Shown here piece after piece: positions 49,949-58,674 of a stretch of 64,000 bases of DNA (position 1 is its first letter; the number at the start of each line of letters is the position of its first letter). The position numbers and the translations under genes were made by a program. Source of the DNA: Guyparkeria hydrothermalis (lineage in GTDB: Bacteria > Pseudomonadota > Gammaproteobacteria > Halothiobacillales > Halothiobacillaceae). The notes under the pieces are model-generated. The model was not told the DNA's origin. It was given only the letters and a program-made list of their open reading frames with translations, and did not search any database. The stretch covers positions 62,001 to 126,000 of the forward strand of contig NZ_JAJSEE010000004.1 of the NCBI RefSeq assembly GCF_023555375.1, in the 5' to 3' direction.

Positions 49949-50557
49949 TTACTTCGCCGCGTTGTAACGCTTGACCACTTCGTCCCAGTTCACCACGTCC
50001 CAGAACGCGTTGACGTAATCCGGACGGCGGTTCTGGTAGCGCAGGTAGTAGGCGTGCTCCCAGACGTCCAGGCCCAGAACGGGGGTGCCCTTCACCTCGG
50101 CGATGTCCATCACCGGGTTGTCCTGGTTCGGGGTCGAGGTGACCTGCAGCTTGCCGTTGCCGTCGACAATCAGCCACGCCCAACCGGAACCAAAACGGGT
50201 CAGCGCGGCGTTGTTGAACTTCTCGACGAAGTCGTCGAACGAGCCGAAGGTCGAGGCGATGTCATCGGCCAACGCACCGCTCGGCTTGCCACCGCCGTTC
50301 GGCGACATCAGCTTCCAGAACAGGTCGTGGTTGTAGTGACCGCCACCGTTGTTGCGTACCGCGGTCGGCAGCTTGGAGATGTTCGCCATGATCTCGTCGA
50401 TGGACTTCTCGTCCCACTCGGAGTCCTTGATGGCGTCGTTCAGCTTGGTGACGTAGGTGTTGTGGTGCTTGGTGTGGTGCAGCTCCATCGTCTGCGCGTC
50501 GATGGACTTCTCCAGGTCACCGTAGCCATACGGCAGATCAGGCAGTTGAAAAGCCAT
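49949..50557 (-). CDS. sodA: Superoxide dismutase, Mn/Fe family (Mn-like)
   Basis: A protein of 202 residues. Metal ligands are the histidines in [13 protein letters not shown] and [12 protein letters not shown], and the aspartate and histidine in [12 protein letters not shown]. Glycine before the second histidine, and STPNQDNP with its glutamine, are the usual marks of Mn enzymes, whereas Fe enzymes carry the glutamine elsewhere. The family is known for cambialistic members, so metal preference is an inference. The ATG at 50557 has a strong AAGGAGA site. An upstream frame to 50707 is noncoding. Confidence 0.93.
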   Translation of the reverse strand: MAFQLPDLPYGYGDLEKSIDAQTMELHHTKHHNTYVTKLNDAIKDSEWDEKSIDEIMANISKLPTAVRNNGGGHYNHDLFWKLMSPNGGGKPSGALADDIASTFGSFDDFVEKFNNAALTRFGSGWAWLIVDGNGKLQVTSTPNQDNPVMDIAEVKGTPVLGLDVWEHAYYLRYQNRRPDYVNAFWDVVNWDEVVKRYNAAK

Positions 50558-50725
50558 ATCAAGATCTCCTTCTTGGTTGCTCAAACAAGGATGCCCCCGG
50601 CTCATTGCCGGAGAACCGAAAGGTGTGAGAAGGATAGCAGGCCAAGGCCTCGGTGCGAGGAAAGCGGCCCGAAAAGCCGAGCTCGGCGGTGGGTGATTGG
50701 TGAACACGGCGGCAGCTGTCCGATT

Positions 50726-50838
50726 TTCGCGCCTGAAGGCGCTCCTACACGCAACACCAACACAGCGTAGGAGCGGCTTCAGCCGCGAAACCGCAACCCT
50801 TGTTTCCTGGGCATTTCGCGCCTGAAGGCGCTCCTACG
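50726..50838. repeat. Three REP units downstream of the RAYT gene
   Basis: Units at 50726-50748, 50766-50790 and 50814-50838 alternate in orientation (TTCGCGCCTGAAGGCGCTCC, GTAGGAGCGGCTTCAGCCGC, TTCGCGCCTGAAGGCGCTCC). They lie between sodA and the stop of the RAYT gene, in the 295-nt gap. Confidence 0.9.
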
Positions 50839-50852
50839 GCGGATCTGGCCAA

Positions 50853-51302
50853 TCACAACCAAACTGCGTCCCAATACGGATAATCACCAACCCGGCAGAC
50901 CAAACCCGCACGAACGGGATTTGAAACAATGTAACGAGCCAGTCGCCGCAGGTCCACGTCATCGCGAGCCGCATGATCGTGGAAGCCCCGCTGCCAGCGC
51001 AACAGCGGGATGCGTCGTGCGCTGCGTCCCTTGAACTGTCCAACCACACCAGACAGGCCATCGCGGTGTCTTAGTCGAAACAACCAGTGCAGATGATCGG
51101 GCATCAGGCAAAAGGCCAACGTCTCCGAATGACCCGTTTCATCCATCTCACGTAAACTACCGATCACTCGCCGCGCCACCGATAGATCCGCCAGCCCCGG
51201 CCAACGACCACGGGTAACGAGGGTCACCGAATACACCTGATCCGGTATCGATACACGACCATGACGCAAACGCCATCCATGGCGCATCTGGTCAATAGGC
51301 AT
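50853..51302 (-). CDS. REP-associated tyrosine transposase (RAYT, TnpA-REP)
   Basis: A protein of 149 residues in the Y1/HUH superfamily, as in IS200/IS605 transposases. The HUH motif is LMPDHLHWLFRL and the likely nucleophile tyrosine is in RLARYIVSNPVRAGL, a typical RAYT block. DQVYSVTLVTRGRWPGL at the N-terminus fits too. Such proteins cut single-stranded REP hairpins and are thought to spread them. The gene is flanked on both sides by REP units (three and four), the classical REPtron layout. ATG 51302 has an AAGGAGG site. The length is within the normal range, so it may be active. Confidence 0.92.
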   Translation of the reverse strand: MPIDQMRHGWRLRHGRVSIPDQVYSVTLVTRGRWPGLADLSVARRVIGSLREMDETGHSETLAFCLMPDHLHWLFRLRHRDGLSGVVGQFKGRSARRIPLLRWQRGFHDHAARDDVDLRRLARYIVSNPVRAGLVCRVGDYPYWDAVWL

Positions 51303-51386
51303 CCTTGCCTCCTTCGTTCTAAAACAGAATGTCCGCGAAACGAATCCATCCTTGGCTTACACCCCCGAACCCGCCGCATCTACATT

Positions 51387-51543
51387 GTAGGAGCGGCTTC
51401 AGCCGAGACACCTCCGGTCTGAAACAGGGTGATTTCGCGCCTAAAGGCGCTCCTACAACGCCGCCTCGCCCCGCAGGAGCGCCTTTAGCCGCGAAACCAA
51501 CCCATTGCCACCCGACTATTTCGCGCCTGAAGGCGCTCCTACG
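51387..51543. repeat. Four REP units upstream of the RAYT gene
   Basis: Units lie at 51387-51408, 51433-51456, 51473-51496 and 51519-51543 in alternating orientation. Central bases vary between units (CTTCAGC, CTAAAGGC, CTTTAGC, CTGAAGGC). The last unit contains the stop codon of the O-antigen ligase gene. Confidence 0.9.
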
Positions 51544-52771
51544 CCTTCTCTCCAACTGATTGGCTTACGACCAGCGCGGCTGCCAACCCGATGATCGGCC
51601 AGATGATCGCGAGCGTGTAGGAGGCGTAGAAGCCGAAATGGGTGTTGATCGGCAGCAAGGCCAGCCCGACGGCCACCACACCAACGCCGGCCGCCATATT
51701 CCCGCCGGCACGCCACAGCACGACCAGGAAGGCGAAATAGGCGCTCAGGTACGCGAGCAGCCCCACCAGCCCCGTGCTCACCTGCACATCGAGAGCGAAG
51801 AAGTGCAGATGCATGTAAGGACGATCGGTATAGCCCCGCTCCACCGCCGCCAACTCGTAGCCGCGCACGCCCACGCCCAACCACGGATCATCCTTGGCCA
51901 CTTCCCAACCGGAAAGCCAGACATCGCCACGCTTGGACGTCGCCTGGTTGAAGCTCTCACGGTCCATCTCGACGATCTTGCCGACCCGCTCGATGCGGTC
52001 ACGCGTCTCGGGGGAAAGCACTAGAGTTGCCGCCATCCCCACTAACACCACTGTGATCGCGCCGACAATCCAATACCACCGTGGGCGATAGAACCACAAC
52101 ACCAACGCCCCGTAGAACAACAATCCGAACAGCATCAGCAGCATGGCTGAGCGCGAGCCCGACAACATGATCACCGCAAGTATGGGCAGGATGACCAGCC
52201 CCCAGGCAAGACATCGCTGCATGAGCCGTCGAGTGGCCTCGAGGAGTAGCGGGAGCAAATGCGCAATCACGACGCCCATCGTGAGATTCTCTCCGAACAT
52301 GCCGGAGAGACGTACGCCGTTGTAGGGGACGCCGAAGACGTTGTTTCCGGTCGCGAACTGCCACAGCCCATCCAGCGACCACACGAGGACGATTGCCAGC
52401 AGCGAATACAGCACCACCGGAACGACGTCATACCGTCTCGCCACCAAGATAATCGGCAGGGCCGCCACAGCGAACAACGGGTAATAGATGGCATCGCTCC
52501 ACGCCCGCTCGAAGTTCACCGCCCCGGGCAAAGCGAGCCACTGCGGAATCCACAAGGCCGCCACCAGGATCAGCAACCAGCGCGTCACCGGTTGCGCCCA
52601 CACCTCGCGCCAATTCGTTGCCAAAAGCCACAACCCGACCAGCGCCAGAATCGCCAACGGCGCATTGGCCGAGCGGCCGAAGGGGAAGACCAGGAAGGTC
52701 AGGATGGTCAGGCCGACGATCGTCAGCGTGAGGCGATCCCAACGGGGCAATACGTGAGAGAGAGGTGACAT
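51539..52771 (-). CDS. O-antigen ligase family protein (WaaL/Wzy_C type)
   Basis: A protein of 410 residues with about 11 membrane helices. The large periplasmic loop contains SKRGDVWLSGWEVAKDDPWLGVGVRGYELAAVERGY, then YMHLHFFALDVQVSTGLVGLLAYL, the typical Wzy_C pattern in which a periplasmic histidine is important. It attaches O-antigen to the lipid A core, or polymerises a surface glycan, at the periplasmic face of the inner membrane. The start ATG 52771 is after a TTG alternative at 52795. Its TAG stop lies inside a REP unit. Confidence 0.87.
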   Translation of the reverse strand: MSPLSHVLPRWDRLTLTIVGLTILTFLVFPFGRSANAPLAILALVGLWLLATNWREVWAQPVTRWLLILVAALWIPQWLALPGAVNFERAWSDAIYYPLFAVAALPIILVARRYDVVPVVLYSLLAIVLVWSLDGLWQFATGNNVFGVPYNGVRLSGMFGENLTMGVVIAHLLPLLLEATRRLMQRCLAWGLVILPILAVIMLSGSRSAMLLMLFGLLFYGALVLWFYRPRWYWIVGAITVVLVGMAATLVLSPETRDRIERVGKIVEMDRESFNQATSKRGDVWLSGWEVAKDDPWLGVGVRGYELAAVERGYTDRPYMHLHFFALDVQVSTGLVGLLAYLSAYFAFLVVLWRAGGNMAAGVGVVAVGLALLPINTHFGFYASYTLAIIWPIIGLAAALVVSQSVGEKA

Positions 52772-52888
52772 GTGGGTAAATCGATTCCGTCGCAAAAGGC
52801 GAGATTCTATCGCTTGAAGGGTCGCCAGCCGGCCGCAAACGAAAAGTTAGTGAAACGGCCGGCATCGCGCATGTTGGTGCAAGATCCC

Positions 52889-52997
52889 CGCAGGAGCACC
52901 TTAAGGCGCGACATGCTCGGATGACTCTGGGCATGGTTTCGCGGCTAAAGCCGCTCCTACGGAAACGATCGTGGTAGGAGCGGCTTTAGCCACGATT
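52889..52997. repeat. Three REP units between the ligase and WbpM-like genes
   Basis: Units lie at 52889-52911 (CGCAGGAGCACCTTAAGGCG), 52937-52960 and 52974-52997. The middle and last form a tight facing pair built on CGGCTAAAGCCG and CGGCTTTAGCC. Confidence 0.85.
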
Positions 52998-53017
52998 TCC
53001 AAGCCTCCGCACCACCG

Positions 53018-54925
53018 TCATTCTTTCCAACAATGGTCCTCGATGCGGGCGTGCGGCTGGTACCCACTGACCAGTTCGGCAAGCTGCGCGCGAACCGCCG
53101 GCAAATCGGAACGCTCCATGTCGCGTTGCAGGCGGGATATCGCCTTGTCAAAGGCGCGCCATGCCAGGCAATCCTCACTGGCGCGCATGATCCGGGGGTG
53201 TTCGGTTCCGTTCACCGCCTCACCGATCAACAACTCCTCGTAGAGTTTTTCGCCCGGACGCAGGCCGGTGTAACTGATCTCGATATCCCCATCCGGGTGC
53301 TCCGCATCCCGCACCTCGAGGCCACTCAGGTGCACCATGCGGCGTGCCAGGTGATCAATCTTCACCGGCTCGCCCATGTCCAGCACGAACACGTCACCGC
53401 CTTGAGCCATGCTTCCGGCCTGGATGACCAGCTGTACGGCCTCGGGGATGGTCATGAAGTAGCGGGTGATCTCCGGGTGGGTCACCGTCACCGGGCCGCC
53501 ATCGGCGATTTGACGGCGGAACAGCGGCACCACCGAACCGCTCGAGCCCAACACGTTGCCAAACCGCACCATGCAGAATGTGGTGCCGGGATACTCCGGC
53601 TGCAACGCCTGCAGCGCCATCTCCGCCAGGCGCTTGCTCGCGCCCATCACATTGGTGGGACGCACGGCCTTATCTGTGGAGATCAGCACGAAATGCGTCG
53701 CCCCGGCGTTCGCCGCCACTCTGGCCGCGATCAACGTGCCCAACGCGTTATTGGAAAGCCCCTCGATGGGGTTGTGCTCGACCAGTGGCACGTGCTTGTA
53801 GGCTGCCGCGTGATAGACCGTATCCACGGTGAACCGATCGAACAGGCGAGCCAGTCGTCGCTCGTCGAGCACGCTGCCCAGAGCGGCGATTAACTCGACC
53901 GTGCCGTTGGCGACGGCCGGAATACGCCGCAGCTCCTGATCGATCTGATACAAGCCGAATTCGGATACCTCGAAAAGGATCAGGCGGGCCGCGCCCTGAT
54001 CCACCACCTGCCGGCACAACTCCGAGCCGATCGACCCACCGGCACCGGTCACCAGCACGGTCTTGCCTTCGATGCATTTTCCCAGCAGTTCCGGACGAGG
54101 CAGCACCGGTTCCCGCCCCAGCAGGTCCTCGATATCGACCTCGCGCACCTGATCCAGAGTGGCCTTGCCAGAGAGGATGTCCTCGATACCCGGCACCGTG
54201 CGCACATGGAACGGCAAGGGCTCGAGGAAATTCAGGATCGAACGTCGGGTCGCCGCATCTGCGGAGGGCACGGACAGCAGGATCGATTGCACCCCCATCC
54301 GCTCAAGAAGAAGCGCCAATCCCGGCTTTTTCGGGTCGACCACCCTCAAGCCGTCAATTTCGCGCCCATGCAGATCCTCGGCATCATCGAGGAACACGAC
54401 CGGCTCATAGTCGGTGCCTTTGCTGAGCATGCCCACGACCTGCTGGCCACTGGCGCCCGCTCCATAGATAGCGACCCGTTCACGGCCCTTCCCGCCGGCA
54501 CTCGTGCCAAGCACCCGCCGAGCGAGGAAACGCGACCCGCCCACCAGCACGAACAACAAAAGGCCGTAGATCACGAACGTTGACCGCGGCAGCTCGGCCT
54601 CGGGGTGGAACAAGAGGATGGCCAACAACACCAACGTCGAGCCTGCCACACCCATTGCGATCTGCTCCAAGGCCTTCCACCCCAGAAACCGCATCACTGC
54701 GCGGTAAAGCCCGAGTCGAACGAACACGAGAATGGTGAAGGCCACCAGCCCCACAAAGGCCAGCGCGGCCCGATTGAAATCCGTGAACCACTCACCGTAC
54801 CGCAACGACAACGCCGCCCACAGCGCGAAGGGGATCAAGAACAGGTCGAGCGCCACCATCAAACCGCGCTTGTAGATGGAGGGCAGGTCGCGGAGGAATT
54901 GTTTGAAGCGCGCGATCGACAGCAC
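53018..54925 (-). CDS. UDP-GlcNAc 4,6-dehydratase-like, WbpM/CapD family
   Basis: A protein of 635 residues. Four membrane helices occupy the first 150 residues. A CoA-binding-like Rossmann region follows (RVAIYGAGASGQQVVGML). The SDR domain starts at about 290 with TVLVTGAGGSIGSELCRQ. The catalytic stretch is NVMGASKRLAEMAL, where the family's Tyr is replaced by Met (SMK-type). RFGNVLGSSGSVVPLF is diagnostic of WbpM. It makes a 4-keto-6-deoxy sugar from UDP-GlcNAc for surface polysaccharides. The epimerase/reductase and initiating transferase upstream in the same direction could use this product. Confidence 0.93.
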   Translation of the reverse strand: MLSIARFKQFLRDLPSIYKRGLMVALDLFLIPFALWAALSLRYGEWFTDFNRAALAFVGLVAFTILVFVRLGLYRAVMRFLGWKALEQIAMGVAGSTLVLLAILLFHPEAELPRSTFVIYGLLLFVLVGGSRFLARRVLGTSAGGKGRERVAIYGAGASGQQVVGMLSKGTDYEPVVFLDDAEDLHGREIDGLRVVDPKKPGLALLLERMGVQSILLSVPSADAATRRSILNFLEPLPFHVRTVPGIEDILSGKATLDQVREVDIEDLLGREPVLPRPELLGKCIEGKTVLVTGAGGSIGSELCRQVVDQGAARLILFEVSEFGLYQIDQELRRIPAVANGTVELIAALGSVLDERRLARLFDRFTVDTVYHAAAYKHVPLVEHNPIEGLSNNALGTLIAARVAANAGATHFVLISTDKAVRPTNVMGASKRLAEMALQALQPEYPGTTFCMVRFGNVLGSSGSVVPLFRRQIADGGPVTVTHPEITRYFMTIPEAVQLVIQAGSMAQGGDVFVLDMGEPVKIDHLARRMVHLSGLEVRDAEHPDGDIEISYTGLRPGEKLYEELLIGEAVNGTEHPRIMRASEDCLAWRAFDKAISRLQRDMERSDLPAVRAQLAELVSGYQPHARIEDHCWKE

Positions 54926-55279
54926 TGATTTGTCTTCCGAGAGAAAAGAGAAAGTGCACGCCGCAGTTATATGTGCGTGCTCATAGAAACGGGGATTCTG
55001 TCACACCGGGCTCATGATCAGCCCTTCGGCGACCAACAACAGGACGCCCTAGCACCAGAGTGGTCATACCCGCGAAAGCGGGGAACCAGGAATCGACGCC
55101 ACCTAAATCTCAACTGGATTCCCGACTACGCGGGAATGACGAACGGGGCAGACTAAACAAGAATGGCGAGGGGCCGCCTCGTCGTCCGCCGGGTCAAGGT
55201 CCAACAATCATTCTGATACGGACACCCAACCAGAAAAAAGCCCCGATCAAAGAGAGACCTGACAAATGCCACGCCTTGC
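54926..55279. other. Gene-free interval with an inverted repeat
   Basis: There are 354 nt between the WbpM-like gene and the sugar transferase. They contain the imperfect inverted repeat at 55062-55143 and otherwise nothing recognised. An 86-codon frame crosses the repeat and is not supported. Confidence 0.6.
55062..55143. repeat. 82-bp inverted repeat of the TCATTCCCGCG type
   Basis: TCATACCCGCGAAAGCGGGG at the left faces TTCCCGACTACGCGGGAATG at the right, around CAGGAATCG and ACTGGATT. This kind of paired palindrome is common in proteobacterial genomes and is distinct from the REP family in the window. Confidence 0.7.
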
Positions 55280-55834
55280 TCAGGACGGCCGCACCCGGTC
55301 CCCCGAGCCCTTGCCGGTAACGGTCAGGACCAAATAGCGAAAATAATCCTTCAGTGTCAGGTTCTTCACCATCACCTCATCCATCTCGGCCAACCTAATC
55401 GGATCGGACATGTCGATACCGTTAACTTGCGCCAACCCCGTAATGCCCGGGCGCATGGAGAACACACCGCGCTTCTCCCGCGCAGCAATCAGCTCTTCTT
55501 GGTTCGGCAAACAAGGCCGGGGGCCGACCAGACTCATCTCCCCCTTCAAAACATTCCACAACTGCGGCAATTCATCGAGCTTGGTCCGTCGCAGGAAACG
55601 GCCGAAAGGAGTGATAGATGACGCGCTTGCTAGATGCGTAGCCACGGAGGCCGTGTCCGGCCGCATCGTCCGGAACTTCACCAGCGTAAACGGTTTCTGA
55701 TCCCGCCCTACCCGCTCCTGACGAAAGATGGGAGACCGCGTATCGAACCAACCGATCACGGCGAGAACGAGCAACAGGGGTGACCCCACGACCAGCCCGA
55801 ATAAAGAGAAAACAATATCGAAGAACCGGAACAC
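55280..55834 (-). CDS. Bacterial sugar transferase (undecaprenyl-phosphate sugar-1-phosphate transferase)
   Basis: A protein of 184 residues, the size of the minimal PglC-type enzymes. It has one hydrophobic hairpin (FRFFDIVFSLFGLVVGSPLLLVLAVIGWF), then RVGRDQKPFTLVKFRTM, FLRRTKLDELPQLWNVLKGEMSLVGPRP and MRPGITGLAQVNG. It starts glycan assembly by moving a sugar phosphate from a UDP-sugar to undecaprenyl phosphate. GTG 55834 is chosen because GGAG lies 5 nt upstream. A frame reaching 55936 would run through a REP pair. The donor is probably the product of the neighbouring dehydratase and reductase. Confidence 0.9.
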   Translation of the reverse strand: MFRFFDIVFSLFGLVVGSPLLLVLAVIGWFDTRSPIFRQERVGRDQKPFTLVKFRTMRPDTASVATHLASASSITPFGRFLRRTKLDELPQLWNVLKGEMSLVGPRPCLPNQEELIAAREKRGVFSMRPGITGLAQVNGIDMSDPIRLAEMDEVMVKNLTLKDYFRYLVLTVTGKGSGDRVRPS

Positions 55835-55874
55835 GAAAGCTCCACAAGAAATCAAAATCAGGCCAGTGTTTATG

Positions 55875-55960
55875 CGTAGAGCGGCGTTGGCCGTGAAATG
55901 TGCAGACGACACGATGTGTCGTCGGAGTTTATTCAATCTTCGCGGCCAACGCCGCTCCTA
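55875..55960. repeat. Divergent REP pair upstream of the sugar transferase
   Basis: CGTAGAGCGGCGTTGGCCGT (55875) and CTTCGCGGCCAACGCCGCTCC (ending near 55960) face each other. Their centre (GCGTTGGC/GCCAACGC) differs from all other REPs here, but both units share it. The TAG stop of the epimerase gene is part of the second unit. Confidence 0.8.
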
Positions 55961-56923
55961 TGGCCTCTTCAAGGGCTCGGCTGCTCGCCGCAACCCTTCA
56001 TCCACCGAGATTGGCGGCTCCCAACCCAGCACATCCTGTGCCTTGGAAATATCAACCTGCAACGACCCCAGCAGCCGACGCGCCATGTCGCTCTTGCCCA
56101 GCATAAACCCGCCCACCTTTAACAGCTGGGCGGGTACCGGCACCAGCCGCGCGGGGCAGCGCATCACCTTGCCGACTCGCCGAAGAAGCTCCGTTGTCGA
56201 CATGTCCTCACCATCTCCGGCGAGGAATACCTGATTGGCAGCGGCCGGGTGATCGAGACAGACCGCAATCAGGTCCACCAGGTTATCCAGTGCCACCAGG
56301 CTCCGTCGGTTGTTGATGGCACCCAGCGGCAATGGCACGCCCCGTCGAACCCATTCCATCAGCTTGCCAAAGTTCCCCGGCGCATTTGGTCCGTAAACCA
56401 GTGGTGGGCGCACAATCACCATCTCGAGCCCAGTTTCGGCGGCGATCTCTTGCAACTCTTGCTCCGCCTCGTATTTTGAAATGGCGTAGGCATCCGCAGG
56501 CGCCGGCTGGTCAGTTGCTTTAAACGGCGCGCTGTTGACATTTCCGATCACCCCGATTGAGCTGATGAACACGAAGCGCCTTACACCCTGCTCGGCCGCC
56601 TGACGCGCAAGTGCCCGTGTACCGTCCACATTCACCCGGCGGTATTCGGACAACGGATCCGTGGTGACATCCGCCATCACATGGGCGCGGGCAGCCGTAT
56701 GCACCACTACATCGATGTCTCGTAACGCTTCCGTCCAATTGGTTTCTTCATCGAGAGAGTCAACTTCAACCACGTCTCTGCACTCGATCCAATCCCGCTT
56801 ATCTCGCCGAATAGAAGCACGAACGTGCTTCCCTTCCTCAAGGTCCAGTCGCGCAACAAGCGCACGCCCAACAAATCCATTCGCACCGGTAATCAATATC
56901 TTCAAGTTGTGCGCGCCTAACAT
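55958..56923 (-). CDS. NAD-dependent sugar epimerase/reductase (WbpV-like)
   Basis: A protein of 321 residues, extended SDR family. KILITGANGFVGRALVARL is the nucleotide site. The catalytic motif is AYAISKYEAEQ (YxxxK). VVVHTAARAHVM and RRSLVALDNLVDLIAVCLDHPAA are typical of the WbpV/WreQ-like group, which reduce the 4-keto-6-deoxy product of a WbpM enzyme to UDP-QuiNAc or UDP-FucNAc. That role is inferred from the neighbours. A GGGAGGGTGAG site precedes ATG 56923. The UDP-xylose synthase stop is 3 nt upstream. Confidence 0.88.
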   Translation of the reverse strand: MLGAHNLKILITGANGFVGRALVARLDLEEGKHVRASIRRDKRDWIECRDVVEVDSLDEETNWTEALRDIDVVVHTAARAHVMADVTTDPLSEYRRVNVDGTRALARQAAEQGVRRFVFISSIGVIGNVNSAPFKATDQPAPADAYAISKYEAEQELQEIAAETGLEMVIVRPPLVYGPNAPGNFGKLMEWVRRGVPLPLGAINNRRSLVALDNLVDLIAVCLDHPAAANQVFLAGDGEDMSTTELLRRVGKVMRCPARLVPVPAQLLKVGGFMLGKSDMARRLLGSLQVDISKAQDVLGWEPPISVDEGLRRAAEPLKRP

Positions 56924-56926
56924 CGC

Positions 56927-57880
56927 TCACCCTCCCGGTAAGTCGCCGGCCAACAACGCATCAAAATAGGCAATCGTTTTGACCAGACCTTGATCCAGCG
57001 GGACCGTCGGGCGCCACCCAAGCTCCTTCTTAGCCAAGTTAATGTCAGGCTGTCTCTGCTTAGGGTCGTCTTGAGGGAGGGGCTTATAAACAAGCTTAGA
57101 ACGCGATCCAGTCAGCTCTATCACCTGTTCCGCCAACTGACGAATCGTAAATTCAGAGGGGTTTCCAAGATTGACCGGGCCGGTCAGCTCTTCACGGGAA
57201 TCCATCAAACGGACGAAACCATCGACCAGATCGTCCACGTAACAGAAACTTCTCGTCTGCTGCCCCTGGCCGTAGATCGTAATGTCCTCACCTTTAAGCG
57301 CCTGGACGATAAAGTTGCTTACAACCCTACCATCATCGGGGTGCATACGTGGACCGTAGGTATTAAATATGCGCGCTACCTTAATCCGCAATTCATGCTG
57401 CCGATAATAGTCGAAGAAAAGGGTTTCGGCACATCGCTTGCCTTCGTCATAGCACGACCGAATACCAATTGGATTTACCTTCCCCCAATAACTTTCCGGC
57501 TGAGGGTGCACCTCGGGATCACCATAAACCTCACTCGTCGATGCTTGAAATATTTTTGCCTTAGTCCGTTTTGCCAGACCCAGCATATTTATGGCGCCGT
57601 GCACACTTGTTTTGGTCGTCTGCACAGGGTCAAATTGATAATGCACTGGCGATGCGGGGCATGCAAGGTTATAGATCTCGTCTATTTCCAAATATAGCGG
57701 AAACGTCACATCATGACGGACAAGCTCAAAAAAAGGTTTATCCAAAAGATGGATGATGTTTCGTTTATTGCCCGTAAAAAAATTATCTACACAAATAACC
57801 TCATGGCCGTCATCCAACAGCCTTTCACAGAGATGAGAGCCCAAAAACCCGGCCCCACCTGTCACCAATATCCGCTTCAT
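56927..57880 (-). CDS. UDP-glucuronate decarboxylase (UDP-xylose synthase)
   Basis: A protein of 317 residues. The start [72 protein letters not shown] and the catalytic [11 protein letters not shown] (YxxxK) are diagnostic of the UXS family. [10 protein letters not shown]-like [15 protein letters not shown] follows. It converts UDP-glucuronate to UDP-xylose with bound NAD. The ATG at 57880 overlaps the stop of the GT2 gene (TGATG), so the two are coupled. UDP-glucose dehydrogenase, which would supply the substrate, is not in the window. Confidence 0.93.
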   Translation of the reverse strand: MKRILVTGGAGFLGSHLCERLLDDGHEVICVDNFFTGNKRNIIHLLDKPFFELVRHDVTFPLYLEIDEIYNLACPASPVHYQFDPVQTTKTSVHGAINMLGLAKRTKAKIFQASTSEVYGDPEVHPQPESYWGKVNPIGIRSCYDEGKRCAETLFFDYYRQHELRIKVARIFNTYGPRMHPDDGRVVSNFIVQALKGEDITIYGQGQQTRSFCYVDDLVDGFVRLMDSREELTGPVNLGNPSEFTIRQLAEQVIELTGSRSKLVYKPLPQDDPKQRQPDINLAKKELGWRPTVPLDQGLVKTIAYFDALLAGDLPGG

Positions 57881-58674
57881 CACAACACCTTTTTAAAGAA
57901 TCTATAATACAGCCCACCAAGGACATGTGTAAGGCTAAAAAAAACTGGGCCAAACGCCGTGCCGCCAGGATATTCGCGGTGAAGCATGTACATTCGCCTG
58001 AGCATATACAATTTGGACCCCGAAATCTGCCCTTCCACACGACGGTAAAAAAGGAAAGGAAACTTGATCTTAACGCTGTGGTCAATGGCTTCATGCACGC
58101 GAAGCCAACAGTGATAATCTTCCACAGCCTTGTATCGCGGATCTTCGTTAAACGGGTACTTTGCCAGCAACTCTTTCTTCACCAATACACTCGAAGTTGG
58201 GATTCGGCCCTTTATTTTTTGCTTGGTAAAGGTGATTTTCTCAACCTCGGGGCGTTCAGGGGGAGTTCCCGGAAGCGGTGGAGTGCCAACAAAATCCATC
58301 ATTGCCGTAGAGCTGAGGGCGGCGCCCAAGCCCTCGGTGATGCCCAACTGATACTCAAGCTTTCTTGGGTGCCAGATATCGTCCGCATCCAGTAAGGCCA
58401 CCCATGCCCCTCGTGCGGCACCGATGCCAATGTTCCTTGGCCGGGCGGGGGCGCCCGTGTTGGCCTCCAGGGTGAGCATGCGGATCCGTGGATCGCGTTG
58501 CACATAAGAATTCACAACATCACGGGTAGCGTCGGTCGAACAATCATCAACAATGATCAATTCCCAATCCGTTAATGACTGATCGATCACAGACTGTATG
58601 GTCGGGCCCACAAGCGCCTCGGCGTTATAACACGGCATGATGACGGAAATTGTTACCGGAAATTCTTGACTCAC
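57880..58674 (-). CDS. Glycosyltransferase family 2
   Basis: A protein of 264 residues. The GT-A signature is present: [70 protein letters not shown] (DxD), and [14 protein letters not shown] at the acceptor side. It adds one sugar of the surface polysaccharide repeat at the cytoplasmic face. The start is GTG 58674 and the stop of the upstream gene overlaps it (GTGA). The donor sugar is unknown. Confidence 0.9.
   Translation of the reverse strand: MSQEFPVTISVIMPCYNAEALVGPTIQSVIDQSLTDWELIIVDDCSTDATRDVVNSYVQRDPRIRMLTLEANTGAPARPRNIGIGAARGAWVALLDADDIWHPRKLEYQLGITEGLGAALSSTAMMDFVGTPPLPGTPPERPEVEKITFTKQKIKGRIPTSSVLVKKELLAKYPFNEDPRYKAVEDYHCWLRVHEAIDHSVKIKFPFLFYRRVEGQISGSKLYMLRRMYMLHREYPGGTAFGPVFFSLTHVLGGLYYRFFKKVL

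Noticed and set aside
55280-55936. Longer start (55936) for the sugar transferase
   Set aside because: It would read through a REP pair and begins with TTG without a ribosome site. GTG 55834 has GGAG at the right distance.
43117-55960. REP clusters as a CRISPR array
   Set aside because: Units are palindromes in alternating orientation with irregular spacing, and no cas genes are present.
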